From NCBI RefSeq assembly GCF_000024545.1, contig NC_013947.1, positions 310,001 through 374,000 on the forward strand: DNA of 64,000 bases. The letters are read 5' to 3'. Below are positions 40,760 through 49,457 of this stretch, in pieces. The first letter of the stretch is position 1. Every line of letters starts with the position of its first letter. This DNA is from Stackebrandtia nassauensis DSM 44728. Its GTDB lineage: Bacteria; Actinomycetota; Actinomycetes; Mycobacteriales; Micromonosporaceae. Made by a program: the position numbers and the translations under genes. The notes beneath the pieces were generated by a model. That model searched no databases. It had not been told where the DNA came from and saw nothing but the letters and a program-made list of their open reading frames with translations.

Positions 40760-41039
40760 ACAGCGTGTCCGTATCGACGGCGCCGACGTGGCGCTGGGCG
40801 AGTGCGAATGGGTGCTGTGGGCGTCGTGCGGCTGTCCCAACGGATGCGCGCTGGCCGACAAACACGGTGGTACGCCGCTGGTCACCGAAGAGCTGGCGTG
40901 GCGCGCCTTCTACACCACCCGGCGCGACGTCGAGGACCACAAGAAGCGGGGCTTCCGTCTGGAGTTGATGACCCGTGATCGGTGGTCGGCCGAGGTGTAT
41001 CCGCTCATGCTCCGCCCCGACTGTCCACACACCACCTAA
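40752..41039 (+). CDS. Small Cys-containing protein (95 aa)
   Basis: 95 residues with LWASCGCPNGCALADKHGG (three Cys, possible metal site), VTEELAWRAFYTTRRDVEDH and a C-terminal PDCPHTT. I recognise no family. The ATG at 40752 overlaps the previous gene. Confidence 0.6.
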   Translation: MPEQRVRIDGADVALGECEWVLWASCGCPNGCALADKHGGTPLVTEELAWRAFYTTRRDVEDHKKRGFRLELMTRDRWSAEVYPLMLRPDCPHTT

Positions 41040-41074
41040 CCCGTATCCATCACAACCGACAAGGAGATCCACTC

Positions 41075-41353
41075 GTGAACAACGCCCTGAGCCGGTTCGG
41101 CAGCGACATTCTCGGCAAGTGCTGCTGGGCCCTGAAATACAACGACGGCCACCCCAACGGTGCGTGGTCGACCGGCGAGAAGCTCGCTGTCGCGCTGGTT
41201 CTCGACGACGAGGAGTTCCTGACTGCCGAGGACTACACGATCCCCGAGGCTAAGCAGCGGGTGTTCGGCGGCAGTTGGGAATGGCGCAACACCAACGAAT
41301 TCGACACCTGGCTGGCGCAGCTTCGCGCCCTGCTGGGCAACAACTCCGCCTGA
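41075..41353 (+). CDS. Small element protein (92 aa)
   Basis: 92 residues, GTG 41075 with AAGGAG upstream. ILGKCCWALKYNDGHPNGAW and LDDEEFLTAEDYTIPEAKQR: this segment resembles the C-terminal helix set of other operon proteins. Function unknown. Confidence 0.6.
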   Translation: MNNALSRFGSDILGKCCWALKYNDGHPNGAWSTGEKLAVALVLDDEEFLTAEDYTIPEAKQRVFGGSWEWRNTNEFDTWLAQLRALLGNNSA

Positions 41354-41402
41354 GCTGCGACCCACTACCCACAACAACCACCAGCAAAGGACACGCCACG
41401 TC

Positions 41403-41843
41403 ATGTCTCACACCCACCAGCAAGACATTGAGTACCTGCGAGGACTGCTGAACCGCGCCAAGCACCACGTCACCGTCACCGTGGTCCACGGCCTGGCCAA
41501 CGCCCGCCACCGGCTCAACGACCAGGGCCATTCGGACACCGAGGTGGCGCGGATGCTCACCGCCGCCAGCCCCCATTCCGTCGGAGCCCGGCACCTGCGC
41601 CGCACCCTCGACGCCATCCGCGACGGCCGCATCCACGTCGGCCAATACTTCAACGGCGCCGAAGCCGACCTCGGCGACATCATCGCCAGCTGGGCCACCA
41701 GCTCCACCGGCATCGACATCGCCGACACCATGGCGGCCCTCACGACCGAGACTGTCGGGTTCGACGAAGCCGTCGAGCAGGTCGACGAACTCCTGGATGA
41801 ATGCGGCCGCATCACCGACTGGCTGTGGAAACGAACCGGCTAG
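41403..41843 (+). CDS. Helical element protein (146 aa)
   Basis: 146 residues, all-helical. LRGLLNRAKHHVTVTVVHGL, VARMLTAASPHSVGARHLRR and a C-terminal acidic coil (EAVEQVDELLDECGRITDWL). No domain recognised. It ends 45 bp before the second copy of a 31-bp repeat. Confidence 0.6.
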   Translation: MSHTHQQDIEYLRGLLNRAKHHVTVTVVHGLANARHRLNDQGHSDTEVARMLTAASPHSVGARHLRRTLDAIRDGRIHVGQYFNGAEADLGDIIASWATSSTGIDIADTMAALTTETVGFDEAVEQVDELLDECGRITDWLWKRTG

Positions 41844-41887
41844 CTAGACCATTTGCGCGTCCCGGCCGCCAGCCGCCAAGCACGACG

Positions 41888-41918
41888 GCCGGGACTGTGC
41901 CCCCATCTCACAACAGCG
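41888..41918. repeat. 31-bp direct repeat, copy 2
   Basis: Identical to 30808-30838. Here it is intergenic, between the 41403 gene and the HNH-type gene, and its end (TCACAACAGCGAG) is itself tandemly duplicated once (41907-41934). Confidence 0.85.
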
Positions 41919-41952
41919 AGATTCACAACAGCGAGGAGCACTGAGTCTCATC

Positions 41953-42327
41953 ATGGCACCCATTCGATCTGAAGACCGGCACCGCTACCCGAAAGACTGG
42001 AAGCAGATCTCGGCACGCATCCGCCACGGCCGCGCCGCCGGCCGCTGTGAATGCGACGGCATCTGCGGTACTGGGCACACCGGCCGCTGCCCGGCCCGCC
42101 AGCACCACCGACACCCCGTCACTGGGTCGAAGGTCGTGTTGACGGTGGCCCATCTTGACCGCACCCCCGAACACTGCGACGACGACAATCTCGCCGCGAT
42201 GTGCCAACGCTGCCATCTGGCATACGACGCCGAACAGCATGCGTCCAACGCCGCCCGCACCCGATTCCGCAACGCCACGGCAGGCATGGAACCGCTATTC
42301 GGCCTCGACATAACCACCGGCGCGTGA
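41953..42327 (+). CDS. HNH-type nuclease-like zinc protein
   Basis: 124 residues. CECDGICGTGHTGRC and CQRCHLAYD give a four-Cys zinc site; VAHLDRTPEH and NLAAMCQRCHLAYDAEQH match the HNH-like motif (AHLDxxPxxxxxxNLxAMCQRCHLxYD) seen in phage and plasmid proteins. Nuclease activity is possible but unproven. ATG 41953. Confidence 0.8.
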   Translation: MAPIRSEDRHRYPKDWKQISARIRHGRAAGRCECDGICGTGHTGRCPARQHHRHPVTGSKVVLTVAHLDRTPEHCDDDNLAAMCQRCHLAYDAEQHASNAARTRFRNATAGMEPLFGLDITTGA

Positions 42328-42425
42328 CGACTGTCACCGGCTGAGTGCGACGGGGATGCGATAAGCCCCGAGAACCTGGAACTCACCTGCCCAGCAAGGC
42401 AGCCACGACGCGAAGGATGAAGGCA

Positions 42426-44426
42426 GTGACCACGATGCACAACCACGAGGCCGAGCAGATCGTGTGCGGCGCGGCCATGCTCAACCGCGACGTCGTCACC
42501 GAAGTCGGCGGCATCATCTCGGCCGCCGACTTCTACACACCGAAGCACCAGATCATCTGGCAAGTCATCACGGATCTGCACAACACAGGGGAGCCCACGG
42601 ACTCCACCGCCGTGCTGCAACGTCTCATGGAGTCGAAGGAACTGAACAAGGTCGGCGGCGGTGCTTACCTGTCCGACCTTCGAATGTCGGTTCCCTCGGC
42701 CGCCAACGCCGCCTACTACGCACGCATCATCGCCGCAGACGCCAAACGCCGGGAGTTCAAGCAGTTCGCCGCGCGCCTGGATCAGGCAGCTGACACCGGC
42801 GCCGACATCGACGCCGTTCTCGACCACGGCAAGACCATCCTGGATGCTGCGCCGCAACCGGCCTGGCCGACACCCATCCCGTTGACAGGGCACAAGCGGC
42901 AACTGCCGGAGTTCCCGGTCGACGCTCTGCCCGACTGGCTATCAGAGATGGTGGCAGCCGTCGCGGAGTTCTCACAGACCCCGCCTGATTTGGCCGCGAT
43001 CACCGGGTTGGGGTGTCTGTCGACGGCCGCAGCGCGCAAGATCGATGTGGAAGTCACGCCCGGCTGGACTGAGTCGTCCAATGGGTACTTCGTGGTGGCG
43101 ATGCCGCCAGCGTCACGCAAGTCGTTCGTGGTCAAGACCATGGCCTCACCCATTGAAGCCATTCAGCGCCAACTGATCGAAGAGGCTGCGCCCCGCATCA
43201 GGGAAGCCAAGATTGAAAAGCAAGCCGCTGAACGCATCGCCGAGACCAAGGCCGATGCGGCTGCCAACCTGGCCGTCACTGCTGACGCTCAGGGTAGCGA
43301 TGAGGCGGCGGCCGAATACGACGACGCCAAGAATGCCGCGACGGAAGCCGCGACGGCGGCCGAGGAGCTCATCGTCCCGGCCAAACCCCGCCTGCTGGTC
43401 GACAACGCCACTCCCGAAACCGCCACCACCCACCTGCACAACCAGGGCGGGCGTATCGCGGTGCTGACCGCCGAAGGCACCATCTTCGACAACATCACCG
43501 GGCACTACTCGGGAAAACCCAACCTGGAGCTTTTTCTCAAAGCCCATGTCGGCGACACACTCGACATCACCCGCCGCGACCGCGAGGAAAACGTCGAAAA
43601 CCCAGCATTGACTCTGGTGGTGGCGCTACAGCCCGACATCCTGGTCGACTTCATGCGCGTCCGGAAGGTACGAACCTCCGGCCTGTTGGGGCGCTTGCTG
43701 TTCAGCATCCCCGCCGACAACCGCGGCTACCGCAAGATCCGTCCGGCACCCATCCCGGCTTCCACCCGCGATGCCTACAACAAGAACATCACGACCCTTG
43801 TTCGCTCATTGCTGGACATCGACGCCACACACACCATCGCCATGTCCCCGGCCGCCGACCGAGCCATACAAATCGTGCACACCGACATCGAGGACAAGCT
43901 GAAAGAAAACGGGGCCCTGCGGCACATCGCCGACTGGGGCGGAAAACTCGTCGGCAACACCGCCCGCATCGCCTGCCTGCTCCACCTGGCCAAGCACTTC
44001 ACGACCGGCTGGAACAAACCCATCGATGCCGACACCGTCAACGAAGCCAGCCTCATCGCCTTTTACTTCATCGACCACGCACTATCCACCTTCGATGACG
44101 TCGGCACCGACGAAGTCACCCGTGACGCCGGGCATGTCCTGGACTGGATCACCACCCAGAACACCTCCCGATTCAACAAACGCGACTTGTTTCGGGGCGT
44201 GCGATCCCGCATCCCTCGTGCCGGCCAGCTCGATCCCGCACTGGGCTTGCTGGAATCCCACGGCTACATCAAGGCGCTTCCCCCGGCTGCCCGCCACGGT
44301 CCCGGTAGGCCACCGTCCCCGGTCTTCCTCGTCCATCCCGAGTTCGCCAATCAGGGAGGAACGACTCAAACCGTTACGTCACAACACATCCCGGTGCCCG
44401 CCGCCAATCAAGCACAGCACCAGTAG
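42426..44426 (+). CDS. Replication-like protein: DnaB N-terminal domain plus DUF3987
   Basis: 666 residues (GTG 42426; ATG at 42417 also in frame). The first 130 residues resemble the N-terminal domain of DnaB helicase (EQIVCGAAMLNRDVVTEVGG, TDSTAVLQRLMESKELNKVG, SDLRMSVPSAANAAYYARII). The rest is DUF3987-like: SNGYFVVAMPPASRKSFVVK and a later TSGLLGRLLFSIPADNRGYR, with a charged helical insertion in between. No Walker A of the RecA type is visible, so it is not a full helicase. It occupies the rep position before xis and int and is the best candidate for the element's replication initiator or loader. Confidence 0.82.
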   Translation: MTTMHNHEAEQIVCGAAMLNRDVVTEVGGIISAADFYTPKHQIIWQVITDLHNTGEPTDSTAVLQRLMESKELNKVGGGAYLSDLRMSVPSAANAAYYARIIAADAKRREFKQFAARLDQAADTGADIDAVLDHGKTILDAAPQPAWPTPIPLTGHKRQLPEFPVDALPDWLSEMVAAVAEFSQTPPDLAAITGLGCLSTAAARKIDVEVTPGWTESSNGYFVVAMPPASRKSFVVKTMASPIEAIQRQLIEEAAPRIREAKIEKQAAERIAETKADAAANLAVTADAQGSDEAAAEYDDAKNAATEAATAAEELIVPAKPRLLVDNATPETATTHLHNQGGRIAVLTAEGTIFDNITGHYSGKPNLELFLKAHVGDTLDITRRDREENVENPALTLVVALQPDILVDFMRVRKVRTSGLLGRLLFSIPADNRGYRKIRPAPIPASTRDAYNKNITTLVRSLLDIDATHTIAMSPAADRAIQIVHTDIEDKLKENGALRHIADWGGKLVGNTARIACLLHLAKHFTTGWNKPIDADTVNEASLIAFYFIDHALSTFDDVGTDEVTRDAGHVLDWITTQNTSRFNKRDLFRGVRSRIPRAGQLDPALGLLESHGYIKALPPAARHGPGRPPSPVFLVHPEFANQGGTTQTVTSQHIPVPAANQAQHQ

Positions 44427-44443
44427 ACAGCGAGGAGAACAAG

Positions 44444-44647
44444 ATGACCACAACGACAAAGGAATGGCTGACCGTTCCCGAGTTCCTCGACGAGTTCGAC
44501 ATCGCCCGCAGCACCTTCCAGGACTGGCGTGCCAAGGGCACCGCTCCACCCTGCCGCAAGCTGCCGAATGGGCAACTGCGGCTCAAGCGCAGCGAAGTCA
44601 ACGAGTGGCTTGAATCCCTCGTCGACAACTCCGAGGTCGCCGCATGA
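44444..44647 (+). CDS. xis: Excisionase (Xis), HTH_17/MerR-like
   Basis: 67 residues: EWLTVPEFLDEFDIARSTFQ and RLKRSEVNEWLESL are the standard winged-helix excisionase pattern. It would bend attachment-site DNA and bias integrase toward excision. Overlaps the integrase start by four bases (ATGA). ATG 44444. Confidence 0.92.
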   Translation: MTTTTKEWLTVPEFLDEFDIARSTFQDWRAKGTAPPCRKLPNGQLRLKRSEVNEWLESLVDNSEVAA

Positions 44648-46047
44648 CGACCTCGAACGACGTGCGCATCTGGGCCATCGAGACTCGAAAACTCAAGCGA
44701 GGCAACAGCTACCGGGTCGTATGGTTCGTCGCAGGAAAGCGACAGCCACCCGAAACCTTCACAACCTGGGCTGCCGCGGACAGTTTCCGCTCGAAGCTCG
44801 TGGCAGCCCATCGCAAGGGTGAGCTGTTCGACATTGACACCGGTCGTCCGATCTCGTGGCTCAAGAACGAGAACACGATGAGCTGGTACGAGCTCACCTG
44901 CAAGTACGTCCAGGACAAGTGGTCACACGTTTCGCCGAGTCATCGCGAGTACATCGCCGATACTCTGACCGACTGCACCGAGGCCCTGTTCAAGACCGAT
45001 CACGCTGAACAGCCGGAGCAGGCCAAGCTGCGCCTGGCTCTGCGGCGCTGGAGCTTCAGCGCCCGAATCCGTGACGGCGGAGAACCACCAGAAGGTCACG
45101 TTCCAGCTCTCAAGTGGCTGGAGAACAACACCATCGACGTCGCCGACCTCGGTGACGAAAAGAAGGGAGGGTTGCTTGTACGGGGCGTGCTGGCTCGGCT
45201 CAGTCAGACAACGAAAGGCAAGCCGGCCGCGGCGAACTCATTCAACAACAAGCGCCGCGTCCTCAACAACTGCTTGAAGTTCGCCATTGAGATCGGAGTC
45301 CTCGACGCGAATCCGCTATCGCTGGTCACTTGGCGTAAAGCCGTGGTGGAGAGTGCCGTCGACCCGGAGGTTGTGGTGAACCTCGACCAGGCGACTCGGC
45401 TCCTCGGTGCCGTCGCCGAGCAAGGGGAACTCGGCAAGCGACTGAAGGCGTTCTTCGGATGCATGTACTTCGCCGCGCTTCGACCGGAAGAAGTCATCGA
45501 CCTTCGCCGAAGCAACATCGCGAATCTGCCAGAGGAGGGCTTCGGGTTGTTCCGGTTGACCAACGCCGATCCCAGTGTGGGGACAGCATGGACCGACACG
45601 GGGAAGGCTCGGCAGCGTCGACAGCTCAAGCACCGTGCTGTCGGTTCCAACCGGCCGGTGCCCATTCACCCGGACCTTGTCAAGCTGCTCAAGAAGCACC
45701 TTGACGAGTTCGGGGTCGGCCGTGATGGGCGAGTGTTCGTTGGACCCGAAAACGGATCCGCAGCTCATGGGTACCTGCGGGTATTCAAGGCGGCGCGCAA
45801 GACGGCATTCACTGAAGCCGAGCAGGACTCGCCGCTGGCCGCACGGCCGTACGACCTTCGGCACGCTTGCGTGTCCACCTGGCTGGCCGCCGGCGTCCAA
45901 GCGCCCCGAGTCGCCAAATGGGCCGGGCACTCCGTCGATGTCCTGCTGAAGGTGTACGCCAAGTGCATCGACGGGCAGGAAGGCGTCGACCTGGAGCGGG
46001 TTCTCCACGCCAACGCGACCGCGCAAGTCGACCGTGGGGGCGAATAG
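44644..46047 (+). CDS. int: Tyrosine site-specific integrase
   Basis: 467 residues. The catalytic core is present: Arg280 in FAALRPEEVIDLR, Arg406/His407 in YDLRHACVST, His429 in GHSVDV and the nucleophile Tyr438 in KVYAKC. The N-terminal arm-binding domain and SAM-like core-binding domain precede it. It recombines the 44-bp tRNA-Thr core. The gene ends 133 bp from attR; a strong terminator follows. Confidence 0.96.
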   Translation: MTTSNDVRIWAIETRKLKRGNSYRVVWFVAGKRQPPETFTTWAAADSFRSKLVAAHRKGELFDIDTGRPISWLKNENTMSWYELTCKYVQDKWSHVSPSHREYIADTLTDCTEALFKTDHAEQPEQAKLRLALRRWSFSARIRDGGEPPEGHVPALKWLENNTIDVADLGDEKKGGLLVRGVLARLSQTTKGKPAAANSFNNKRRVLNNCLKFAIEIGVLDANPLSLVTWRKAVVESAVDPEVVVNLDQATRLLGAVAEQGELGKRLKAFFGCMYFAALRPEEVIDLRRSNIANLPEEGFGLFRLTNADPSVGTAWTDTGKARQRRQLKHRAVGSNRPVPIHPDLVKLLKKHLDEFGVGRDGRVFVGPENGSAAHGYLRVFKAARKTAFTEAEQDSPLAARPYDLRHACVSTWLAAGVQAPRVAKWAGHSVDVLLKVYAKCIDGQEGVDLERVLHANATAQVDRGGE

Positions 46048-46118
46048 GGGGCGCACTCCCGGATACCGCCGTACACAATCGGCATCAGCCGTACATATGT
46101 TCGATTCAATATGGACAA

Positions 46119-46157
46119 GCCTCTGAAGTGTTATCGCACTTCAGAGGCTATTTTCGT
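46119..46157 (+). terminator. Rho-independent terminator after int
   Basis: A perfect 12-bp stem (GCCTCTGAAGTG with CACTTCAGAGGC) with a 6-base loop, then TATTTTCG. It ends the integrase transcript and insulates the tRNA gene. Confidence 0.92.
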
Positions 46158-46178
46158 GGCCTGACCTGGGCCTGAGAT

Positions 46179-46254
46179 TGGAGCTGGAGAAGGGACTCGA
46201 ACCCTCAACCACCTGTTTACAAGACAGGTGCGCTGCCAATTGCGCCACTCCAGC
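46179..46254 (-). tRNA. tRNA-Thr(TGT), integration site of the element
   Basis: A 76-nt tRNA with acceptor GCTGGAG/CTCCAGC, anticodon loop CTTGTAA (anticodon TGT), T-loop GTTCGAGTC and encoded CCA. The 3' 44 bases are the att core. The 3' half of the present gene is supplied by the element; the displaced original end at attL lacks the encoded CCA (it reads TCTC instead of TCCA). Confidence 0.97.
46181..46224. repeat. attR: 44-bp att core within tRNA-Thr
   Basis: Identical to attL (20058-20101). It covers the tRNA's acceptor 3' strand, T-arm, variable loop and the anticodon-stem end up to the anticodon loop. Mismatches begin at 46180 and 46225. Confidence 0.96.
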
Positions 46255-46320
46255 AGTGAGGCCGTCAGTCTCTTGTGTAAAGAGGATCGTCCGGCCTCGA
46301 CGCCGCAACAGTCTACGGCA

Positions 46321-49176
46321 TCAGTTGCGGAACCTCCACGTCGAATAGCCGTCGGCGGTGGGACAGACCAGCTGCTCACCACTGGCGGCACAGCCCGACT
46401 GGACCTCCTTGGAACCCAGACTCTGGCGCTCGCCGTCGCGCGCGCCGAGACCGACGATCTCGGTCGCCTCGCCGGAGGTCATCGTGTCGTCGCCGCCCCA
46501 GGGGTACTGGAGGAAGCTACCGCTGTCGATGCGGAGGTAATGGCCTTCCTGAGCCTTGCCGATCTTCTCGAAATCCGAGTCGTACAGCTGGGTCCTGGTG
46601 ACCTCCTCGCTGTCCACCGTGTCCAGTGCCAGGGTCTCGCCCGCGACCTGGACGCCGGAAACCCTGGTCTCCTTGGGGCTCTGCCACAGTGAGACGCCGT
46701 CGGAGTCGTCCAGGTCGAAGACCGACAGACTGCCCGGCGTGTCGGTGTTGTCCTGGCTCTGGCCGACGCACACCCGGGTCTCGCCGCAGACCGAGATCGC
46801 CACCGGAGCGCCCAAACCCTTGGGCTGCTTCCAGCTGCCGAGCTGTTTGAGGTTGTCCTCCAGGTCGTACGCGGTCAGGTTGTAGCTGCTGGCACCCGTG
46901 GTGACGAGCAGTTTCCCGGCGTAGGCGATGAACGCGCTGTCGGTGTCGCCGACCTTGCCGTCCGTGACGGACTTGCCCTCGTCGACGTCGATCACGTTGA
47001 CCTTGCCCTCGTCGTCGCGGACGTACATCAGGTGGCTGTCGTCGATGGCATCGCCGCCGATCGGGTTCTCGTAGTAGCTCCAGGTGTCGTCGTCACCGAA
47101 GCTGGAGATGTCCAGACCCGCCTTGACCGTCCACTGTTCCTTGCCGGAACCGTTGTAGCCGATGACGGTGTCCTTGTCCTTGTCCATGCGGATCAGCTTG
47201 TCGCCGAGCACCATGAACTCGTCCTCGACACCGACGTCGATCGTGGTCTCCTTGCCCGAATCGGGATTGAGGACGTAGAGCTTGGACTCCTCGTATCCCT
47301 TGCTGGCGGCGTAGACGACGCCGTTCCTGGCGGAGACGGTCCAGGTGCCCGAGGTGTCGTCGGCCGCCTCGAGCCCGGAGGTCCATTTCTCCTTGCCGGT
47401 CTCCAGGTCCACCGAGGTGAGGTGCAGCTTGTAGTCCTCGCTGGCCTCCGCGGCCATGTACGCCGCCGGGCCGTCCACGGTGCCGCTGACGAAGGTCACG
47501 GCGTCGGGGCCGACCCCCTTCGGGTACTTCGCCGTGCCGACGTCGGTCAGGTCGTGCATGTCCTGCTGCGGGTACGGATCCCGCAGCACCAGCCAGCCCA
47601 GAACCGCCAGCACCACGACGCCGACCCCGGCCGCGATCCAGCCGGTCTTCTTGCGGTACCACGGTTTCGCGGGCGGCGTCGGTGCCAGGAAACCTTCCGG
47701 CGGCGACTGTCCCGGCGGCGGCGTGTACGGCTCGCCGGGAACGGTCGTGGCCGGGGAAACCGGTGCGGCGGCGGGGAACCCGGCCGCGAGACTGCCCTCG
47801 GCGACCGGCAGCTCCGGCTGCTCCAGCACCGTCGGGGCGATGCCCAGCTGCGAGTGCAGCAGCCGACCCACCAACGGGATCCGGCTGGCACCGCCGACCA
47901 GGAACAACCCGGCCAGCTGGTCGGGGGACTGGCCGGTGGCGGCGATGACCCGCTGCGTCTCGGCCACCGCCCGCTCCAGCAGCGGACCGGCGAGCTTCTC
48001 CAGTTCCTCGCGGGTCAGGTGCAGCGACGACTCCACGCCCGGCACCGGGATCGGGGCGACGGTGGTGCGCGACAGCATCTCCTTGGCGCCGCGCACGTCG
48101 TCCCAGAACAGTCTCCGGTTGCGGCGGTCGTTGCCGTTCTGCGGCTGGGTCAGCTGCTGCCAGATCTGCGGGACGGTGGCGTTGATCGTGCGGCCCACGT
48201 AGTCCACCAGCGCCGCGTCCACGTCCAGGCCGCCCAGGTCCTCCAGGCCGCCGTCGGCCTGCACGGCGTAGCCGCCGTCCTCCTGGTGCCGGACCACGGC
48301 GATGTCGAGGGTGCCGCCGCCGAAGTCGAAGACGGCGACGCTCCTGCCCATCGGGATGGGGCGGCGCATCACCTCGGCGAAGTAGTGCGCGGCGGCGACC
48401 GGTTCGGGCACCAGCCGCACCGGCGGGAACCCGGCCTGGGCGGCGGCGTTCTCCAGCACCCCACGGAACTGCGGACCCCACTTGGCGGGGCAGGTCAGCA
48501 CGGCGGGCGGCAGGTGGCCGACCGCCTCGACGGCCTTGGCCGCCACCTCCCGCAGGATCGCCGACAACAGCGCGGTCACGGGCACTTCGCGGTCGCCCAG
48601 CAGCACCGAGGTCTCACCGATGCGGTGCTTGGGGTTGGGCTCGAACTGGGTCGGGTCGGTCTGGGCGAGCCGTTGCGCGTCGCGTCCGACGTGAATATGA
48701 CCCGCCTCGTCCAGGTACACCGCCGAGGGCATGACCGGCGCGCCGTCGACCAGCAGCGGCCGGGCCCGCCCGTCCGGCCACCGGATCACGGCCACGGTGT
48801 GCGAGGTGCCCAGGTCGACGCCCAGCACATAGCCGTCGGCCGGCGGCGTCGCCCCCGTAGCGGGCGCCCCGGCGGGCGAGACGGGGCTGGTGGGCACGGG
48901 CTGCTGGGGCAACATCGGCGGCGCGGGGCTGACCGGCTGCGGCGAGGTGTACTGCGGCGCCCCGGTAGGGGGCGGCGTGTGCTGCGGTGACCCAGGAGCG
49001 GGCGGCGTGTACTGCGGCGACGGCCCCGGAGCGACCGGCTGCGGCGTGGTGTGTTGCGGCGACGAACCCGGGACCGGGGCACCGGGCGACGTCGGCGCGG
49101 GATACTGCTGCGGCTGGCCGGGCGGATAAGGGCCGGGGGACTGGGGAGCGGCTCCGGGTTGTCCTGGGTAAGTCAT
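46321..49176 (-). CDS. Membrane-anchored Hsp70-like protein fused to a beta-propeller
   Basis: 951 residues. A Pro/Gln/Ser-rich N-terminus (about 1-112) leads to an Hsp70 ATPase domain: phosphate-1 YVLGVDLGTSHT, VFDFGGGTLDIAVV and the adenosine motif LFLVGGASRIPLVGRLL. The substrate-binding domain is replaced by a linker, one transmembrane helix (about 512-532, WIAAGVGVVVLAVLGWLVL) and about 400 residues of PQQ-like beta-propeller with TSVDLETGKEKWTSG-type blades. Topology is likely ATPase inside, propeller outside. No J-domain or NEF is adjacent. It may couple an envelope signal to a cytoplasmic Hsp70 switch. Confidence 0.88.
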   Translation of the reverse strand: MTYPGQPGAAPQSPGPYPPGQPQQYPAPTSPGAPVPGSSPQHTTPQPVAPGPSPQYTPPAPGSPQHTPPPTGAPQYTSPQPVSPAPPMLPQQPVPTSPVSPAGAPATGATPPADGYVLGVDLGTSHTVAVIRWPDGRARPLLVDGAPVMPSAVYLDEAGHIHVGRDAQRLAQTDPTQFEPNPKHRIGETSVLLGDREVPVTALLSAILREVAAKAVEAVGHLPPAVLTCPAKWGPQFRGVLENAAAQAGFPPVRLVPEPVAAAHYFAEVMRRPIPMGRSVAVFDFGGGTLDIAVVRHQEDGGYAVQADGGLEDLGGLDVDAALVDYVGRTINATVPQIWQQLTQPQNGNDRRNRRLFWDDVRGAKEMLSRTTVAPIPVPGVESSLHLTREELEKLAGPLLERAVAETQRVIAATGQSPDQLAGLFLVGGASRIPLVGRLLHSQLGIAPTVLEQPELPVAEGSLAAGFPAAAPVSPATTVPGEPYTPPPGQSPPEGFLAPTPPAKPWYRKKTGWIAAGVGVVVLAVLGWLVLRDPYPQQDMHDLTDVGTAKYPKGVGPDAVTFVSGTVDGPAAYMAAEASEDYKLHLTSVDLETGKEKWTSGLEAADDTSGTWTVSARNGVVYAASKGYEESKLYVLNPDSGKETTIDVGVEDEFMVLGDKLIRMDKDKDTVIGYNGSGKEQWTVKAGLDISSFGDDDTWSYYENPIGGDAIDDSHLMYVRDDEGKVNVIDVDEGKSVTDGKVGDTDSAFIAYAGKLLVTTGASSYNLTAYDLEDNLKQLGSWKQPKGLGAPVAISVCGETRVCVGQSQDNTDTPGSLSVFDLDDSDGVSLWQSPKETRVSGVQVAGETLALDTVDSEEVTRTQLYDSDFEKIGKAQEGHYLRIDSGSFLQYPWGGDDTMTSGEATEIVGLGARDGERQSLGSKEVQSGCAASGEQLVCPTADGYSTWRFRN

Positions 49177-49308
49177 AAGTCGGCAGCGGCTCTTTCGAGG
49201 TCTCTGGGCGAAAAAGTTTAGAAACCGATCCTACGCACGCTGGTACCGCCCACGTGGCTGGCTTTTGAAGGGTCGGGTATGACACCTTTTGCACCGTCCG
49301 GAATGCCC

Positions 49309-49337
49309 GGACAGTTGCGGCTTGAAGCCAACTGTCC
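49309..49337. terminator. Stem-loop in the gap between rlmB and the Hsp70 gene
   Basis: GGACAGTT (49309-49316) pairs with AACTGTCC (49330-49337), with an inner GGCTT/AAGCC stem. No T-run follows on either side. It lies 120 bp after rlmB on the minus strand, so a terminator is plausible. The 281-bp gap (49177-49457) otherwise holds a DnaA-box-like TGTGGATAA at 49436 and no gene. Confidence 0.5.
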
Positions 49338-49457
49338 CGATTCACCCACCCCGCATGGTCCGGGGCCTCCAACCTCCTCCCCACTTTTGACGGTAGACGA
49401 GTTCGGCTGAGGCCACGCTTAACCGCGACGATCTCTGTGGATAACCGAGCCAAGCGG

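Larger units (their letters stand above)
20058..46224. mobile_element. 26.2-kb integrative and conjugative element (AICE-like) at tRNA-Thr(TGT)
   Basis: The element is bounded by 44-bp direct repeats (attL, attR) of a tRNA-Thr 3' half. The tyrosine integrase sits 133 bp from attR with xis just before it, and a replication-like gene before that: the rep-xis-int order of AICEs. An FtsK/TraB translocase, Spd-like membrane proteins, a GntR regulator and a Nudix protein complete the standard set. Unusual additions are a relaxase/MobC pair, a GGDEF protein and a DnaB-N/DUF3987 replication candidate. All main modules look intact, so it may still be mobile. A three-copy intergenic repeat is found only inside it. 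Confidence 0.93.

Noticed and set aside
47032-48990. 652-codon open frame antisense to the Hsp70-propeller gene
   Set aside because: A high-GC shadow; no signature, and the opposite strand has clear Hsp70 and propeller motifs.
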